Positions 1 to 8,395 of a stretch of 64,000 bases of DNA are shown here, in pieces. The stretch is from an uncultured bacterium. Its GTDB lineage: Bacteria > Bacillota > Clostridia > Peptostreptococcales > Anaerovoracaceae. Position 1 is the first letter of the stretch, and each line of letters opens with the position of its first letter. Under the pieces are notes generated by a model. The model saw only the letters and a program-made list of their open reading frames with translations. It was not told the origin of the DNA and did no database searches. A program made the position numbers and the translations under genes. The DNA is taken from the NCBI GenBank assembly GCA_905214225.1, contig CAJMLL010000005.1:1-64000 (forward strand), given 5' to 3'.

Positions 1-221
1 TGATCAACAGTGTTTTATTTTTTCACTGTCTCTCATAAAGGGAGCATATCAAAGCTGTCCTTCATCCGCACATCCTGTCCCGGGATTTTTTGTTTTGTTT
101 TCTTTTATTTCTACTATGACCGGTCTTCTGTACTCCATCTCCAGTCCGGTCCTGTCCGGGAATTTCCGTCCGGCAGCCGTGTTTTCTCCACCTGCACAGA
201 CAGATCGTTCCCTGCTTATCT

Positions 222-830
222 TTAGTGGATCAGCGCCCGTTTCAGCCGCTTATAGGCGATGAAGGTGATGACCGATACAATTCCATATTTAAGAATGTTA
301 AACGGGAACACGATGATCAGCATCATCGAGAACAGACCGTTAATGTGACTGTTGACTGCCGTTCCCATGGCGATGATCGCCTTCAGCGGCATTCCATAGA
401 GCTTGGAATACAGCGGGAACATAATGAAGTAGTTGACGAATACAGCCAGGATGCTGACGGAAAGTGTGCCCAGCATCAGCGAAACGGCCGCTCTCTTCTT
501 TGTTTTCTTCCGGTGATAGAAGAAGTACGACGGAAGAATATACATCAGGGCACAGACAAAATTAGAAAGTTCTCCGACGAAAGCCGTATCAGTTCCCTTA
601 AACACCAGTTTCAGGACAATCTTCAGCGCGGCAATCCCTGCACCGGCTCCCGGGCCGATCATAAAGGTTCCCAGGATCGCCGGAAGGTCCGACAGATCGA
701 TTTTCATAAACGGAGGGGCAATCGGAATTGGAAATTCCAGGAGCATCAGCACCATGCTGACTGCGCCGAACATAGCGATCAGAACGGCGTTGCGCGTTTT
801 CCGGGTTGTATTGGTCTGTTCCTGATTCAT
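222..830 (-). CDS. ECF transporter S component, riboflavin (RibU) type
   Basis: Predicted substrate-binding membrane subunit of an energy-coupling-factor vitamin transporter, which would act with a shared EcfA/A'/T module not present here. The 202-residue protein has five to six hydrophobic segments. The motif EFPIPIAPPFMKIDLSDLP near residues 32-50 and the following glycine-rich GPGAGAGIAALK are typical of RibU-like S components, so riboflavin is the likely substrate, although other ECF vitamins cannot be excluded. I chose the ATG at 830 because an AGAGAGGA ribosome binding site lies just upstream; the longer reading to 872 has none. It follows the MmpL pair on the same strand, but a terminator at 915-943 separates them. 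I see no FMN riboswitch in the short upstream gap. Confidence 0.8.
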   Translation of the reverse strand: MNQEQTNTTRKTRNAVLIAMFGAVSMVLMLLEFPIPIAPPFMKIDLSDLPAILGTFMIGPGAGAGIAALKIVLKLVFKGTDTAFVGELSNFVCALMYILPSYFFYHRKKTKKRAAVSLMLGTLSVSILAVFVNYFIMFPLYSKLYGMPLKAIIAMGTAVNSHINGLFSMMLIIVFPFNILKYGIVSVITFIAYKRLKRALIH

Positions 831-914
831 AAACTCTGATTCCTCTCTTCTGCAGATACAATTTTTATACATGCCTTATTATACACTTCTTTCCGGTCAA
901 TTACACATAAAAAA

Positions 915-943
915 CAGGCACCCGGCCTTCTGCCGGATGCCTG
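915..943 (-). terminator. Intrinsic terminator after the MmpL operon
   Basis: A GC-rich hairpin with arms CAGGCA-CCGGC and GCCGG-TGCCTG is followed on the minus strand by six T residues. It lies 60 bp past the stop of the repeat protein and ahead of the S-component gene. Confidence 0.8.
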
Positions 944-1003
944 CTGCATATTTCTATCTGCACATAATATGCAGATGCTCATGCTCATTCAGAAATCCTT
1001 CTG

Positions 1004-3211
1004 TTATTTCTTCACTTCCATGGTCTTGAAGATCATGCGGCTCTCGCCAGACATATTGTCTGCAATTCCGCCGATCATGCTGCTTCTCTTGGAAGCCTGT
1101 ACGATTGCTTCCAGACGGTTGGTCATATCTTTCAGCTCTTCTCCGTTCAGAGAACCGGTCAGCTTCTGGATACCCTGAGCGTTGAACTTATTCATTCCGC
1201 TGCTCAGAGAATTGGCTCCGCTGGCCAGAGAACCGATTCCGTTCGTCAGAGACTGCGCTCCCTTGCTCAGTTTCTGTGCACCGGATGCCAGGGAAGCTGC
1301 TCCGCTGTTCAGCTGCTGTGCGCCGGATGCCAGGGAAGCTGCTCCGGATACCAGCTTCTTGCTTCCCGCATATGCACTGTCAACGCCTGCTGTATAAGTC
1401 TCAACCGCCTTTACATAGGCAACCAGTGAATCCAGAGAAGTCTTCACAGAATTCAGCTGAGAAGAGGCGTTCTTTACTGCATCACTGGATGCCGCCGCAT
1501 AGTTGATCAGCGCCGTTGTGTTGGAAGAAGCACTCTTTGCCGCATCCTGATACAGTGCCGCTGCCTGGACATATTCTTTTGCCTTTGTGGCTGCTTCTGC
1601 AGCGGACATGCCCTGATTCTGCAGGTAGATGGACGTTGCCGCAGCTGCAATCTGTTCGGTAGATGCCGTAATTCCAACCTGGGAAACAGCCTGTTTCTGG
1701 ATCTCGCTGTTGGATGTCGCTGCCTGAACAGCCTGTGCTTCCTTTGCCAGTGTGCCGGCCTTGGTGACTGCAGAAGTTACACTCATCGATGTTCCCGCAT
1801 TCTTCGCCGTCATCATCTGGTTATAGGCAAGGGACAGAATGTTGTTCTGCGTTGTTTTATCGGAAACACCGGCCTTTACAAGTGCCTGACGAAGCTGTGT
1901 TTCTGCCGCTCCGGATGCCTTTCCGGTAATTCCGGACAGCTGCTGAACATAGTTGGATGGAGTCAGGCTTACCGTCATCGTGATGTTCTGCTCTTTCAGG
2001 GCTTTGTTGATCTGCGATCCCGCTGTCTTGAAGACCTGATTTTCCAGTGTGTAGGTTGCCTGGCGCAGGGCCTGGCTGTTGGCGCTGAGCTGTCCGAGTC
2101 CCTGATACAGAGAAACGATGCCGCTGCTCAGCTGGCTGCTGCCGCTGGCAACTCTTCCGGTTCCTGCCGCCAGAGAATTGGCTCCGGATGCCAGGGAAGC
2201 TGCTCCGCTCTGCAGAGACTGTGATCCAGCCAGCAGTTTATTCGCGCCGCCTCTGAGCTTGTCCGCGCCATTGACCAGCTGGTTTGAAGCATTGCTCAGC
2301 TGTGTGAGTCCTGATGTGAGCTCATCCAGCTTGCCCATGCTGCCGCCGGTGATGCTGCTGAGGTTCAGGTCGCTGAGGACACCGTCCAGAGCTGCTGTGT
2401 ATGTTCCGTCAATCTCAAAATCATCGGTCTTGGCGGTGATCGTTACGCTTTCCGGAATGTCCAGTTTATTGTTCTTCAGATTCAGGTTCTGTTTCATTCC
2501 CGGGAAGGCAATGCCGAGGCAGACGGTATTGTTTCCGTCGTTCAGGCTCTTTCCACTGCTGACTTTCACATCCGTGAAATGGGAATTATCCAGCATGACA
2601 CCGCTGGCCATGGTGTATGGATGGTTCAGGGAATACTGTTCTCCGCCTTCGTTCACCACGTCAACCTTGTGAACGTCATACTTAAACTGGATCTTTACAT
2701 TTCCGGATTTTCCGGCGATCTGATCCGCTGTCATTCTCTTTCCGTTCAGGAAGTAAGAGACGTTTACGCTGACCGGAAGATCCTTATCCGTCGTTCCTTC
2801 ATAACGGATGTCATCTCCCTTGGCATTCCAGGTCAGCTTGTCCCCATTCTTCTTATAGGTTTCATCGCCGGCTGTATTCTTGATCTTTTTCAGATTGGAT
2901 ACGTCGTCAATTTTATCGGATTTGGTTCCGTTGCGGAGCCATTCCTCCACATAGACGTTCTTCTGCACGCCATTTGCATCTTTAATGACATATACCGTCT
3001 CATCCTTCTGCTGCTTTCCGTCACCGGATACAGACGGTGTGATGGACGGATAATTCTTCTCAACGGCCTTCTGCGTCTTCGCAGCCGCATAGACACCATT
3101 GCTGTTTTTCTGCTTATACCACTCCACTCCGACGCAGGTAGTTGTTACCAGCGCACCGGCGAGGCACAGTACAGCAATCTTCTTTGCCTTGCTATTCAAC
3201 ACTCTCTTCAA
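1004..3211 (-). CDS. Secreted repeat protein, YhgE/Pip-like, partner of an MmpL exporter
   Basis: A 735-residue exported protein of unknown exact role. The N-terminus (basic MKRVLNSKAKK, then hydrophobic residues 12-28) is a signal peptide or signal anchor. Residues about 60-290 form a soluble domain. Two blocks of LxxGxxxLxxG repeats (about 295-375 and 605-673, e.g. LASGAQQLNSG, LSKGAQSLTNG) match the X-repeat seen in YhgE/Pip-type proteins and are separated by an alanine-rich, probably helical region of about 200 residues. There is no C-terminal membrane domain as full YhgE would have. The start is TTG, six bases after GGAGGGG. It begins 16 bp after the MmpL gene, so the two are almost surely co-transcribed, and it may be an extracytoplasmic adaptor of that exporter. 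Confidence 0.7.
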   Translation of the reverse strand: MKRVLNSKAKKIAVLCLAGALVTTTCVGVEWYKQKNSNGVYAAAKTQKAVEKNYPSITPSVSGDGKQQKDETVYVIKDANGVQKNVYVEEWLRNGTKSDKIDDVSNLKKIKNTAGDETYKKNGDKLTWNAKGDDIRYEGTTDKDLPVSVNVSYFLNGKRMTADQIAGKSGNVKIQFKYDVHKVDVVNEGGEQYSLNHPYTMASGVMLDNSHFTDVKVSSGKSLNDGNNTVCLGIAFPGMKQNLNLKNNKLDIPESVTITAKTDDFEIDGTYTAALDGVLSDLNLSSITGGSMGKLDELTSGLTQLSNASNQLVNGADKLRGGANKLLAGSQSLQSGAASLASGANSLAAGTGRVASGSSQLSSGIVSLYQGLGQLSANSQALRQATYTLENQVFKTAGSQINKALKEQNITMTVSLTPSNYVQQLSGITGKASGAAETQLRQALVKAGVSDKTTQNNILSLAYNQMMTAKNAGTSMSVTSAVTKAGTLAKEAQAVQAATSNSEIQKQAVSQVGITASTEQIAAAATSIYLQNQGMSAAEAATKAKEYVQAAALYQDAAKSASSNTTALINYAAASSDAVKNASSQLNSVKTSLDSLVAYVKAVETYTAGVDSAYAGSKKLVSGAASLASGAQQLNSGAASLASGAQKLSKGAQSLTNGIGSLASGANSLSSGMNKFNAQGIQKLTGSLNGEELKDMTNRLEAIVQASKRSSMIGGIADNMSGESRMIFKTMEVKK

Positions 3212-3227
3212 TTCTAACCCCTCCGAA

Positions 3228-5360
3228 CTATGCTTCTATATTCGTATCTGCATTTTGTCTCTTCAGGAAATCTTTCTTCCGAAGTCCTATGGTCGTCGCA
3301 CAGACAACCTTATCCAGCGCCATCAGGAGTGACGGCAGTACCAGAATTACACTGATCATACTGATGATCGCACCTCTAGCCATCAGATCGCAGAGCGTAC
3401 TGATGATTCCAATGTTGGAATACACGCCTACACCGAATGTGGCCGTAAAGAATCCAAGCGCACTGGTGATGATGGACGGAATCGCGAAAGTTGTCGCGGT
3501 TTCAATCGCCTGGCGCTTGCTGTTTCCGGCCATCCGCTCCGTCTTATACCTCGTTGACAGCAGGATCGCGTAGTCTACCGTAGATCCCAGCTGAATGGTA
3601 CTGATGCAGACCGGAACGATGAACGGGAGTTCCAGATGCGTGAATCCGGATATTCCCAGATTCATGTATATGGCGAACTCGATGACCGCAACCAGGATGA
3701 ATGGAAGCGATACACTCCTCAGGACAAAGAATATGATGAAGAATACCGCAAGGATGGAAATGATATTTACTATCTTGAAATCCCTGTTGGTAATCTGAAT
3801 CAGATCCTTGGTCGCCGGTCCCTCTCCGATCAGCTTTGCGGTCGGATCGTACTTCCTTATAATCGTATTTATCCGGTCAATCTGGTTATTACACTTGGTC
3901 GTCGAAACCTTATACGCCGAATTGACCAGAATCAGCTGATGTCCCTTGGCTGACAGTGCCGTTTCCAGGCCGTCCGGAAGGATCTGTCTTGGAACGGCCT
4001 CTCCGAGGAAAGCATCGTATCCGATAACGTTGTTGACACCGTCAACTTTTTCAATCGCCTCCGTCATTCCTTTACCATCTTTAGACGGCAGACTGGACTT
4101 GGCGATGATCATATGTGTAGTTCCGATATTGAAGTCTTCCTGCAGTTTCTGATTTGCCTTAATTACCGGCGCCTGCGATTCTGACAGGCTCTTTCCGCCG
4201 CTTCCGGTGAACATCTTGCTGAAGTCGTAGATGACATTGTCCTGTGTATATCCGTAAATTGCAGGTGCCAGGGCAATCGCGAAAATCGCGATGTAAATAC
4301 CGTAACGACTGGTCAGCCCATGTGCCAGTTTGCCGGCGTCCGGAATCAGTGACTTATGTCTGGTGCGTTCAAGCAGCCTGCTGAACAGCAGCAGCAGCGA
4401 CGGCAGGATCGTAACGGAAGTGATTACTCCCAGCAGTACTCCCTTGGCCATAACCAGTCCCAGATCTCGTCCCATTGTATACGTCATGAAACAGAGGGCC
4501 AGGAATCCGGCGATGGTCGTGACGGAACTTCCGGTTACGGAAATCAGTGTCTCATTTACCGCGGAAGCCATTGCCTCCTTGCGCTCGTGCCCTTTGTCCA
4601 GATTCTCCATATAGCTGTGCCAGAGGAAAATCGAATAGTCCATGGTGGTGCCCAGCTGCAGGACAGCGGCAATCGCCTTGGTGATATAGGAGATTTCTCC
4701 GAACATGACGTTGGACCCGAGGTTATATATGATTGCCATTCCGATACTGAGAATGAACAGAAACGGCGCGGCGAAGGAATCCAGCAGGAGCATCATTGCG
4801 GCAAGGGAAAGCAGCACGGCGATCAGCACGTACTTCGCTTCTTCCTGTTCGCACAGATTCTTCAGATCCTGTACCAGCGCACTCATACCGGACACATACG
4901 CATCCTTCGTACACAGATGCCGGATCTGTGTCACGGCTTTCAGTGTCGGTTCCGCCGATGTCGATGTGTCATAGAAAACGACCAGCATGGACGCATCCGG
5001 ATTCTGGATGTTCTTTCGAACACTTTCCGGATACATCGCCAGCGGAACGTTCGGATTGATCACTTCGTCAAGATTGACAACGCTATCCACGTGGTTGACC
5101 TTGCTGATCTTATTTTTCAGATCCGCGACCTGCTTGGATTTCATGTTCTCGGTAACAACCATGGAAAATCCGCCTTTGCCGAAATCGTGCAGCAGCAGAT
5201 CCTGTCCTTTCATGGTCTCCAGATTTTTCGGCAGGTAGGTCAGCATATCGTAATTGATACGCGTGGCCTTGATGCCGAGAACTGAAGGGATCAGCAGTAA
5301 TACAGCAACCACGAGGATTACATATCGGGATTTAACGATTTTCTCTCCGAATCCTCCCAT
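3228..5360 (-). CDS. MmpL/YdfJ-family RND exporter
   Basis: A 710-residue membrane transporter of the MMPL branch of the RND superfamily, expected to export a lipid, hydrophobic compound or drug using the ion gradient. It has the family layout: one N-terminal membrane segment (residues 11-30), a large extracytoplasmic loop, a cluster of membrane helices (about 165-345), then a second copy of helix, loop and helix cluster (about 520-690). The segments AVLQLGTTMDYSIFLWHSY and ISTIQLGSTVDYAILLSTR are the paired helix-4 motifs with the charged residues used for proton relay in the family. AGGAGGA precedes the ATG. It is divergent from a TetR gene over a 400-bp region with an inverted operator pair, which suggests TetR-controlled export. 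Confidence 0.88.
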   Translation of the reverse strand: MGGFGEKIVKSRYVILVVAVLLLIPSVLGIKATRINYDMLTYLPKNLETMKGQDLLLHDFGKGGFSMVVTENMKSKQVADLKNKISKVNHVDSVVNLDEVINPNVPLAMYPESVRKNIQNPDASMLVVFYDTSTSAEPTLKAVTQIRHLCTKDAYVSGMSALVQDLKNLCEQEEAKYVLIAVLLSLAAMMLLLDSFAAPFLFILSIGMAIIYNLGSNVMFGEISYITKAIAAVLQLGTTMDYSIFLWHSYMENLDKGHERKEAMASAVNETLISVTGSSVTTIAGFLALCFMTYTMGRDLGLVMAKGVLLGVITSVTILPSLLLLFSRLLERTRHKSLIPDAGKLAHGLTSRYGIYIAIFAIALAPAIYGYTQDNVIYDFSKMFTGSGGKSLSESQAPVIKANQKLQEDFNIGTTHMIIAKSSLPSKDGKGMTEAIEKVDGVNNVIGYDAFLGEAVPRQILPDGLETALSAKGHQLILVNSAYKVSTTKCNNQIDRINTIIRKYDPTAKLIGEGPATKDLIQITNRDFKIVNIISILAVFFIIFFVLRSVSLPFILVAVIEFAIYMNLGISGFTHLELPFIVPVCISTIQLGSTVDYAILLSTRYKTERMAGNSKRQAIETATTFAIPSIITSALGFFTATFGVGVYSNIGIISTLCDLMARGAIISMISVILVLPSLLMALDKVVCATTIGLRKKDFLKRQNADTNIEA

Positions 5361-5442
5361 GTATTCCTCCTCTTTTCAAAACCTTGATTCTGTCTCGTTT
5401 ACATAGATTCTACTTACTCTGTATTTTTTGTTTATCATGTCT

Positions 5443-5471
5443 ATTATATAGGTTTAACCAGTCCATTGCCA
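5443..5471 (-). promoter_or_regulatory. Candidate promoter of the MmpL operon
   Basis: Perfect -10 TATAAT on the minus strand (5448-5443), with a weak -35 TGGCAA 17 bp upstream. It lies about 85 bp from the MmpL start and downstream of both operator copies. Confidence 0.5.
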
Positions 5472-5556
5472 TGCATACAGGCAAATTAACTTCTTAAATA
5501 TTTCATTTAATACACATGCACCCAAAACAGCAGAGTCACTTTTATTACAAAAAATA

Positions 5557-5588
5557 TCCTAGCACGAAACTGACCGCCCGTCAATCTT
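5557..5588 (+). promoter_or_regulatory. Operator copy 1 (TGAC-N5-GTCA core)
   Basis: The sequence contains TCCTAGCA-CGAAAC-TGAC-cgccc-GTCAA. The same element occurs in reverse orientation at 5687-5717. The core is a 13-bp inverted repeat of the type bound by TetR dimers. The adjacent TetR gene is the natural candidate binder. Confidence 0.6.
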
Positions 5589-5686
5589 TTCATCTCTATA
5601 CAAATCCGCCATTATGTATATATTCCAGACATATTGAAATTTCAACATTCTATATTCAGAACATTACCATATTCTGCCCAACAATA

Positions 5687-5717
5687 AAGTTGACCAAAAG
5701 TCATTTCGATGCTAGGA
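5687..5717 (-). promoter_or_regulatory. Operator copy 2, inverted relative to copy 1
   Basis: Read on the minus strand it is TCCTAGCATCGAAA-TGAC-ttttg-GTCAACTT, matching copy 1 through the TCCTAGCA flank and the TGAC/GTCA core. It ends 44 bp before the TetR start codon, so it probably overlaps the TetR promoter and allows autoregulation. Confidence 0.6.
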
Positions 5718-5760
5718 TTTAAGTAGCAATTATGTCTTTTATCAAACAGAGAGGTATATC

Positions 5761-6390
5761 ATGGCAGAACATGAACTGACAAAAAACGAAATCAAGAAGC
5801 GCAAGAAAAGAAATGCGCTGCTGGACAGTGCTTATGAACTGTTCACCACTGTCGGATATACAAAAACAACAGTCCTTCAGATTGCCCGCCGGGCTGGTGT
5901 CGGAAAAGGCACCTTTTATCTCTATTTTAACGATAAAACGGATATCCGGGATGAACTGATCGGAGTAAAATCCAGTCAGCTTCTTGCCCGCGCCGTAAAA
6001 GCCCTTCAGCACAGAAAGGACATCGGCAGTTTTGCGGATAAGCTTGTCTTTATTACTGACTACATTATTACTGTTCTTTCTAAAGATATCGCTATGCTGA
6101 AATTTATTTCTAAATCTCTCAGCTGGGGGCTGTTTAAAAACTCTGCGGAATTTGTCAAGAAAAATGAAGATGTCATCGACTTCCAGAAGTTTATTCTGGA
6201 TGCCATAAAAGAAGAGGGAATTCATCTGCAGGAACCGCTTCTGCTGATCTATACGATCATCGAACTGACCAACTCCACCTGCTACAACATTATCCTGCAC
6301 GGAGAACCGGTAACCTTCAGCGAATATAAACCTTACCTCTATAACTGCATCCGGCTGATTGCCAATGACGCACTGAAAAAAAGCCGCTAG
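5761..6390 (+). CDS. TetR/AcrR-family regulator, divergent to MmpL
   Basis: A 209-residue one-component regulator. Residues about 18-64 are the helix-turn-helix domain, with recognition segment VGKGTFYLYFNDKTDI; the remainder is an all-helical ligand and dimer domain without a recognisable ligand signature. GAGAGG precedes the ATG. It is transcribed away from the MmpL operon, and the shared region carries two copies of a TGAC-N5-GTCA palindrome in opposite orientations. By analogy with AcrR- and QacR-type pairs it most likely represses both itself and the exporter and is released by the exported substrate. That role is inferred from position and operators. Confidence 0.85.
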   Translation: MAEHELTKNEIKKRKKRNALLDSAYELFTTVGYTKTTVLQIARRAGVGKGTFYLYFNDKTDIRDELIGVKSSQLLARAVKALQHRKDIGSFADKLVFITDYIITVLSKDIAMLKFISKSLSWGLFKNSAEFVKKNEDVIDFQKFILDAIKEEGIHLQEPLLLIYTIIELTNSTCYNIILHGEPVTFSEYKPYLYNCIRLIANDALKKSR

Positions 6391-6418
6391 CAGCCGTCAG
6401 CTGAAAATCCCGGCTGCT
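6389..6418 (+). terminator. Terminator after the TetR gene
   Basis: AGCAGCC pairs with GGCTGCT around a 16-nt loop and is followed by TTCTGCTG. The T-tract is short, so this is a moderate-strength call. The first arm overlaps the stop codon. Confidence 0.5.
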
Positions 6419-6981
6419 TTCTGCTGTCCCGGTCCATGCATGACAGACATTTTACTGCCTGTCCATCAGACGACAGCAGGCCGGAACTCTTATTCCCGTT
6501 TTCCCTGCTTTCCAGCCCTCGCGGCCATTCCATCCATTCCAAACTCCGAATCAGAAAATTTATTCCACCATTTAGCGCTTTAGGCAAAACTATATTTCTC
6601 TCGCACAAAAACTATTCTGTAAGACATTCTAGCATTTCTTTCCGTGCATAAATAAATATTTATAATTTCATCGACATCACCAGAGTATTTTACACTGGAT
6701 ATTTTTTACCCATCTGTTTCATCAATAAAATAATGGATATTTTGGATACTACAGAGCATATACATTATCCTTTTCAATAATTTTGTTGCCATTACACAGA
6801 ATTCACATTCACCCAGGGGTGCGCATTTGTTCTAGAATACATTATAGAATGCATTCTACGAATTTTTCATTGTACTATTATCATAATATTCCGCATGTTC
6901 TATTCCCGTTGGAATCACTATTATTCACCCTATAATGCATAAACATGCATTAAACATGGTCAATTTTTTCACAGGTTTTTA
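6419..6981. other. AT-rich intergenic region with TAGAAT palindromes
   Basis: I see no credible gene here. The region is AT-rich and holds TTCTAGAA (6830-6837), a perfect 14-bp palindrome TAGAATGCATTCTA (6845-6858) and a further ATTCTA near 6626. These lie 120-150 bp upstream of the TSUP promoter and may be binding sites for a regulator of the proline reductase island. Confidence 0.4.
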
Positions 6982-7010
6982 TTGACATAATTGATACCCT
7001 TCGGTAGAAT
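6982..7010 (+). promoter_or_regulatory. Vegetative promoter of the TSUP permease gene
   Basis: TTGACA, a 17-bp spacer, then TAGAAT: a near-consensus housekeeping promoter. The predicted transcript starts near 7017 and has a leader of about 190 nt before the ATG at 7205. Confidence 0.8.
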
Positions 7011-7056
7011 GATAGTACATTAATTAACAAGTCATCGGGGGAGATTTGTTAGAACC

Positions 7057-7163
7057 CGCTGCCTGATACAAGTATTTAGTTTTCGTATATTTATGCATAT
7101 ACAATTCTATTCAGCCCGCTCGTATTCCGGCTTGAATATTCTGAATGTATGAGACAGGCAGCG
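7057..7163 (+). ncRNA. Candidate structured leader RNA, three-way junction
   Basis: Within the TSUP leader, CGCTGCCTG (7057-7065) is perfectly complementary to CAGGCAGCG (7155-7163). Between these arms lie GTATAT/ATATAC and TTCAGCC/GGCTTGAA hairpins, giving a closing helix with two internal stems, as in small riboswitches. I do not recognise a known class. No poly-T terminator follows, so control at translation would be more likely. Derived by eye, not by folding software. Confidence 0.4.
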
Positions 7164-7204
7164 AACGGCACTTATTTCGACATTTAGAATGTAGGAGAGA
7201 TATT

Positions 7205-8128
7205 ATGAAAGTAAGTACGATCTTGAAAATCATCTGCATCATCGGATTTATCTTTGACTTTATTCTCGTTGCTGCAAGCGTTCATAAAAAGCGCAGCACA
7301 GAGGAAGGAAGAAAATTGTTTGCACAACAGAAAAAATTCTTCCTGTGGAATGCCATGGTCGGCGTAGTAGCAAACTTCTTCGATACCCTGGGTGTCGGAT
7401 CCTTCGCTACATCCTCTGCTCTGTTCAAGATCAGAGGTTCCATTGATGACATCAACGTACCGGGAACACTGAACGTAGGAGATACATTCCCGGTCCTGAT
7501 GGAGGCCTTCCTCTTCTTCAGTCTCGTTGACTTGGACCCGCTGACACTGGTTTCCATGCTGGTCGCAGCAACCCTGGGATCCGCTCTCGGAGCAAACATC
7601 GTTACCAAATGGAATCGTACAACTGTACGTTACGCCATGGGTGTCGGACTTACTGTCCTGGGCATTATCATGGCCTGCAAAGTCACTAATGTCGGCCCGT
7701 TTGGTACGACAGGAACAGCTACCGCACTTCACGGTTCCAAGCTCATCATCGGAATCGTATGCAACTTCGTCCTGGGCGCTCTGATGAACGTCGGCGTTGG
7801 CCTCTACGCACCGTGCATGGCTCTGGTTGCACTGCTGGGCATGAACGTACAGGCTGCATTCCCGATTATGATGGGAAGCTGTGCATACCTGATGGCATTC
7901 GGAAATACTCCGGTATTCGTTAAGCAGTCCCGTTACGACATGATCGGTGTTATCACACAGGGAATCTTCGGATGCATCGGCGTATTCATCGCTTACACAT
8001 TCGTAAAGTCTCTGCCGATCAAGATTCTGACGATCCTGGTTGTATTCGTTGTATTCTTCACCGCAATCCTCTTCCTCAGAGACGGAATCAAGGACACCAA
8101 GGCGAAGAAAGCAGGAACAGCTGCATAA
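7205..8128 (+). CDS. TSUP (TauE/SafE-like) membrane permease next to the prd operon
   Basis: A 307-residue membrane protein with about eight hydrophobic helices in two similar halves. The segments NFFDTLGVGSFATSSALFK (first half) and GALMNVGVGLYAPCMALVALL (second half) are the repeated glycine-rich cores of the sulfite-exporter TauE/SafE family. Members move sulfite, sulfoacetate, thiosulfate and other small organic or sulfur anions. TAGGAGAGA is placed for the ATG at 7205, not for the ATG at 7145. It is convergent with the proline reductase genes and has its own strong promoter and leader. Import of proline, export of 5-aminovalerate or movement of a sulfur or selenium species are all possible; none is shown. 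Confidence 0.75.
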   Translation: MKVSTILKIICIIGFIFDFILVAASVHKKRSTEEGRKLFAQQKKFFLWNAMVGVVANFFDTLGVGSFATSSALFKIRGSIDDINVPGTLNVGDTFPVLMEAFLFFSLVDLDPLTLVSMLVAATLGSALGANIVTKWNRTTVRYAMGVGLTVLGIIMACKVTNVGPFGTTGTATALHGSKLIIGIVCNFVLGALMNVGVGLYAPCMALVALLGMNVQAAFPIMMGSCAYLMAFGNTPVFVKQSRYDMIGVITQGIFGCIGVFIAYTFVKSLPIKILTILVVFVVFFTAILFLRDGIKDTKAKKAGTAA

Positions 8129-8172
8129 GTTTAAACAGCATCACCGCATTGAAGTCCATAAATGCTATATTA

Positions 8173-8199
8173 GAGAGCCTCAAGCAGGCTCTCTTTTTT
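8173..8199 (+). terminator. Terminator after the TSUP gene
   Basis: GAGAGCCT, a short loop, AGGCTCTC and six T residues on the plus strand. A textbook intrinsic terminator 45 bp past the stop codon. Confidence 0.9.
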
Positions 8200-8333
8200 C
8201 ATGCCGTTAATATCACCTGTCACAGAACATATTCCACAGCCGGCAGCACTCTGCGGACAGCCCTCGCAGCGGCGTATTGTCACATCCAGACCATCCCCTG
8301 GCTCTTCAGCCTTTGTCCTCAGGGCAAAAGAAA

Positions 8334-8360
8334 ACCGCCAGGGGAAATCCCTCCGGCGGT
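8334..8360 (-). terminator. Terminator after prdE
   Basis: On the minus strand ACCGCC...GGCGGT (with inner AGGG/CCCT pairing) is followed by TTTTCTTTT, 35 bp past the prdE stop. It ends the proline reductase transcript. Confidence 0.8.
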
Positions 8361-8395
8361 GTGTCGATGCTGCATCTCAATCCTCAGCAATACGG

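Noticed and set aside
225..839. 204-residue plus-strand ORF
   Set aside because: It lies opposite the S-component gene, has no ribosome binding site and an odd composition rich in Arg, Asp and His.
6845..6858. TAGAATGCATTCTA as a terminator
   Set aside because: No loop and no T-tract; it is a contiguous palindrome suited to a protein dimer.
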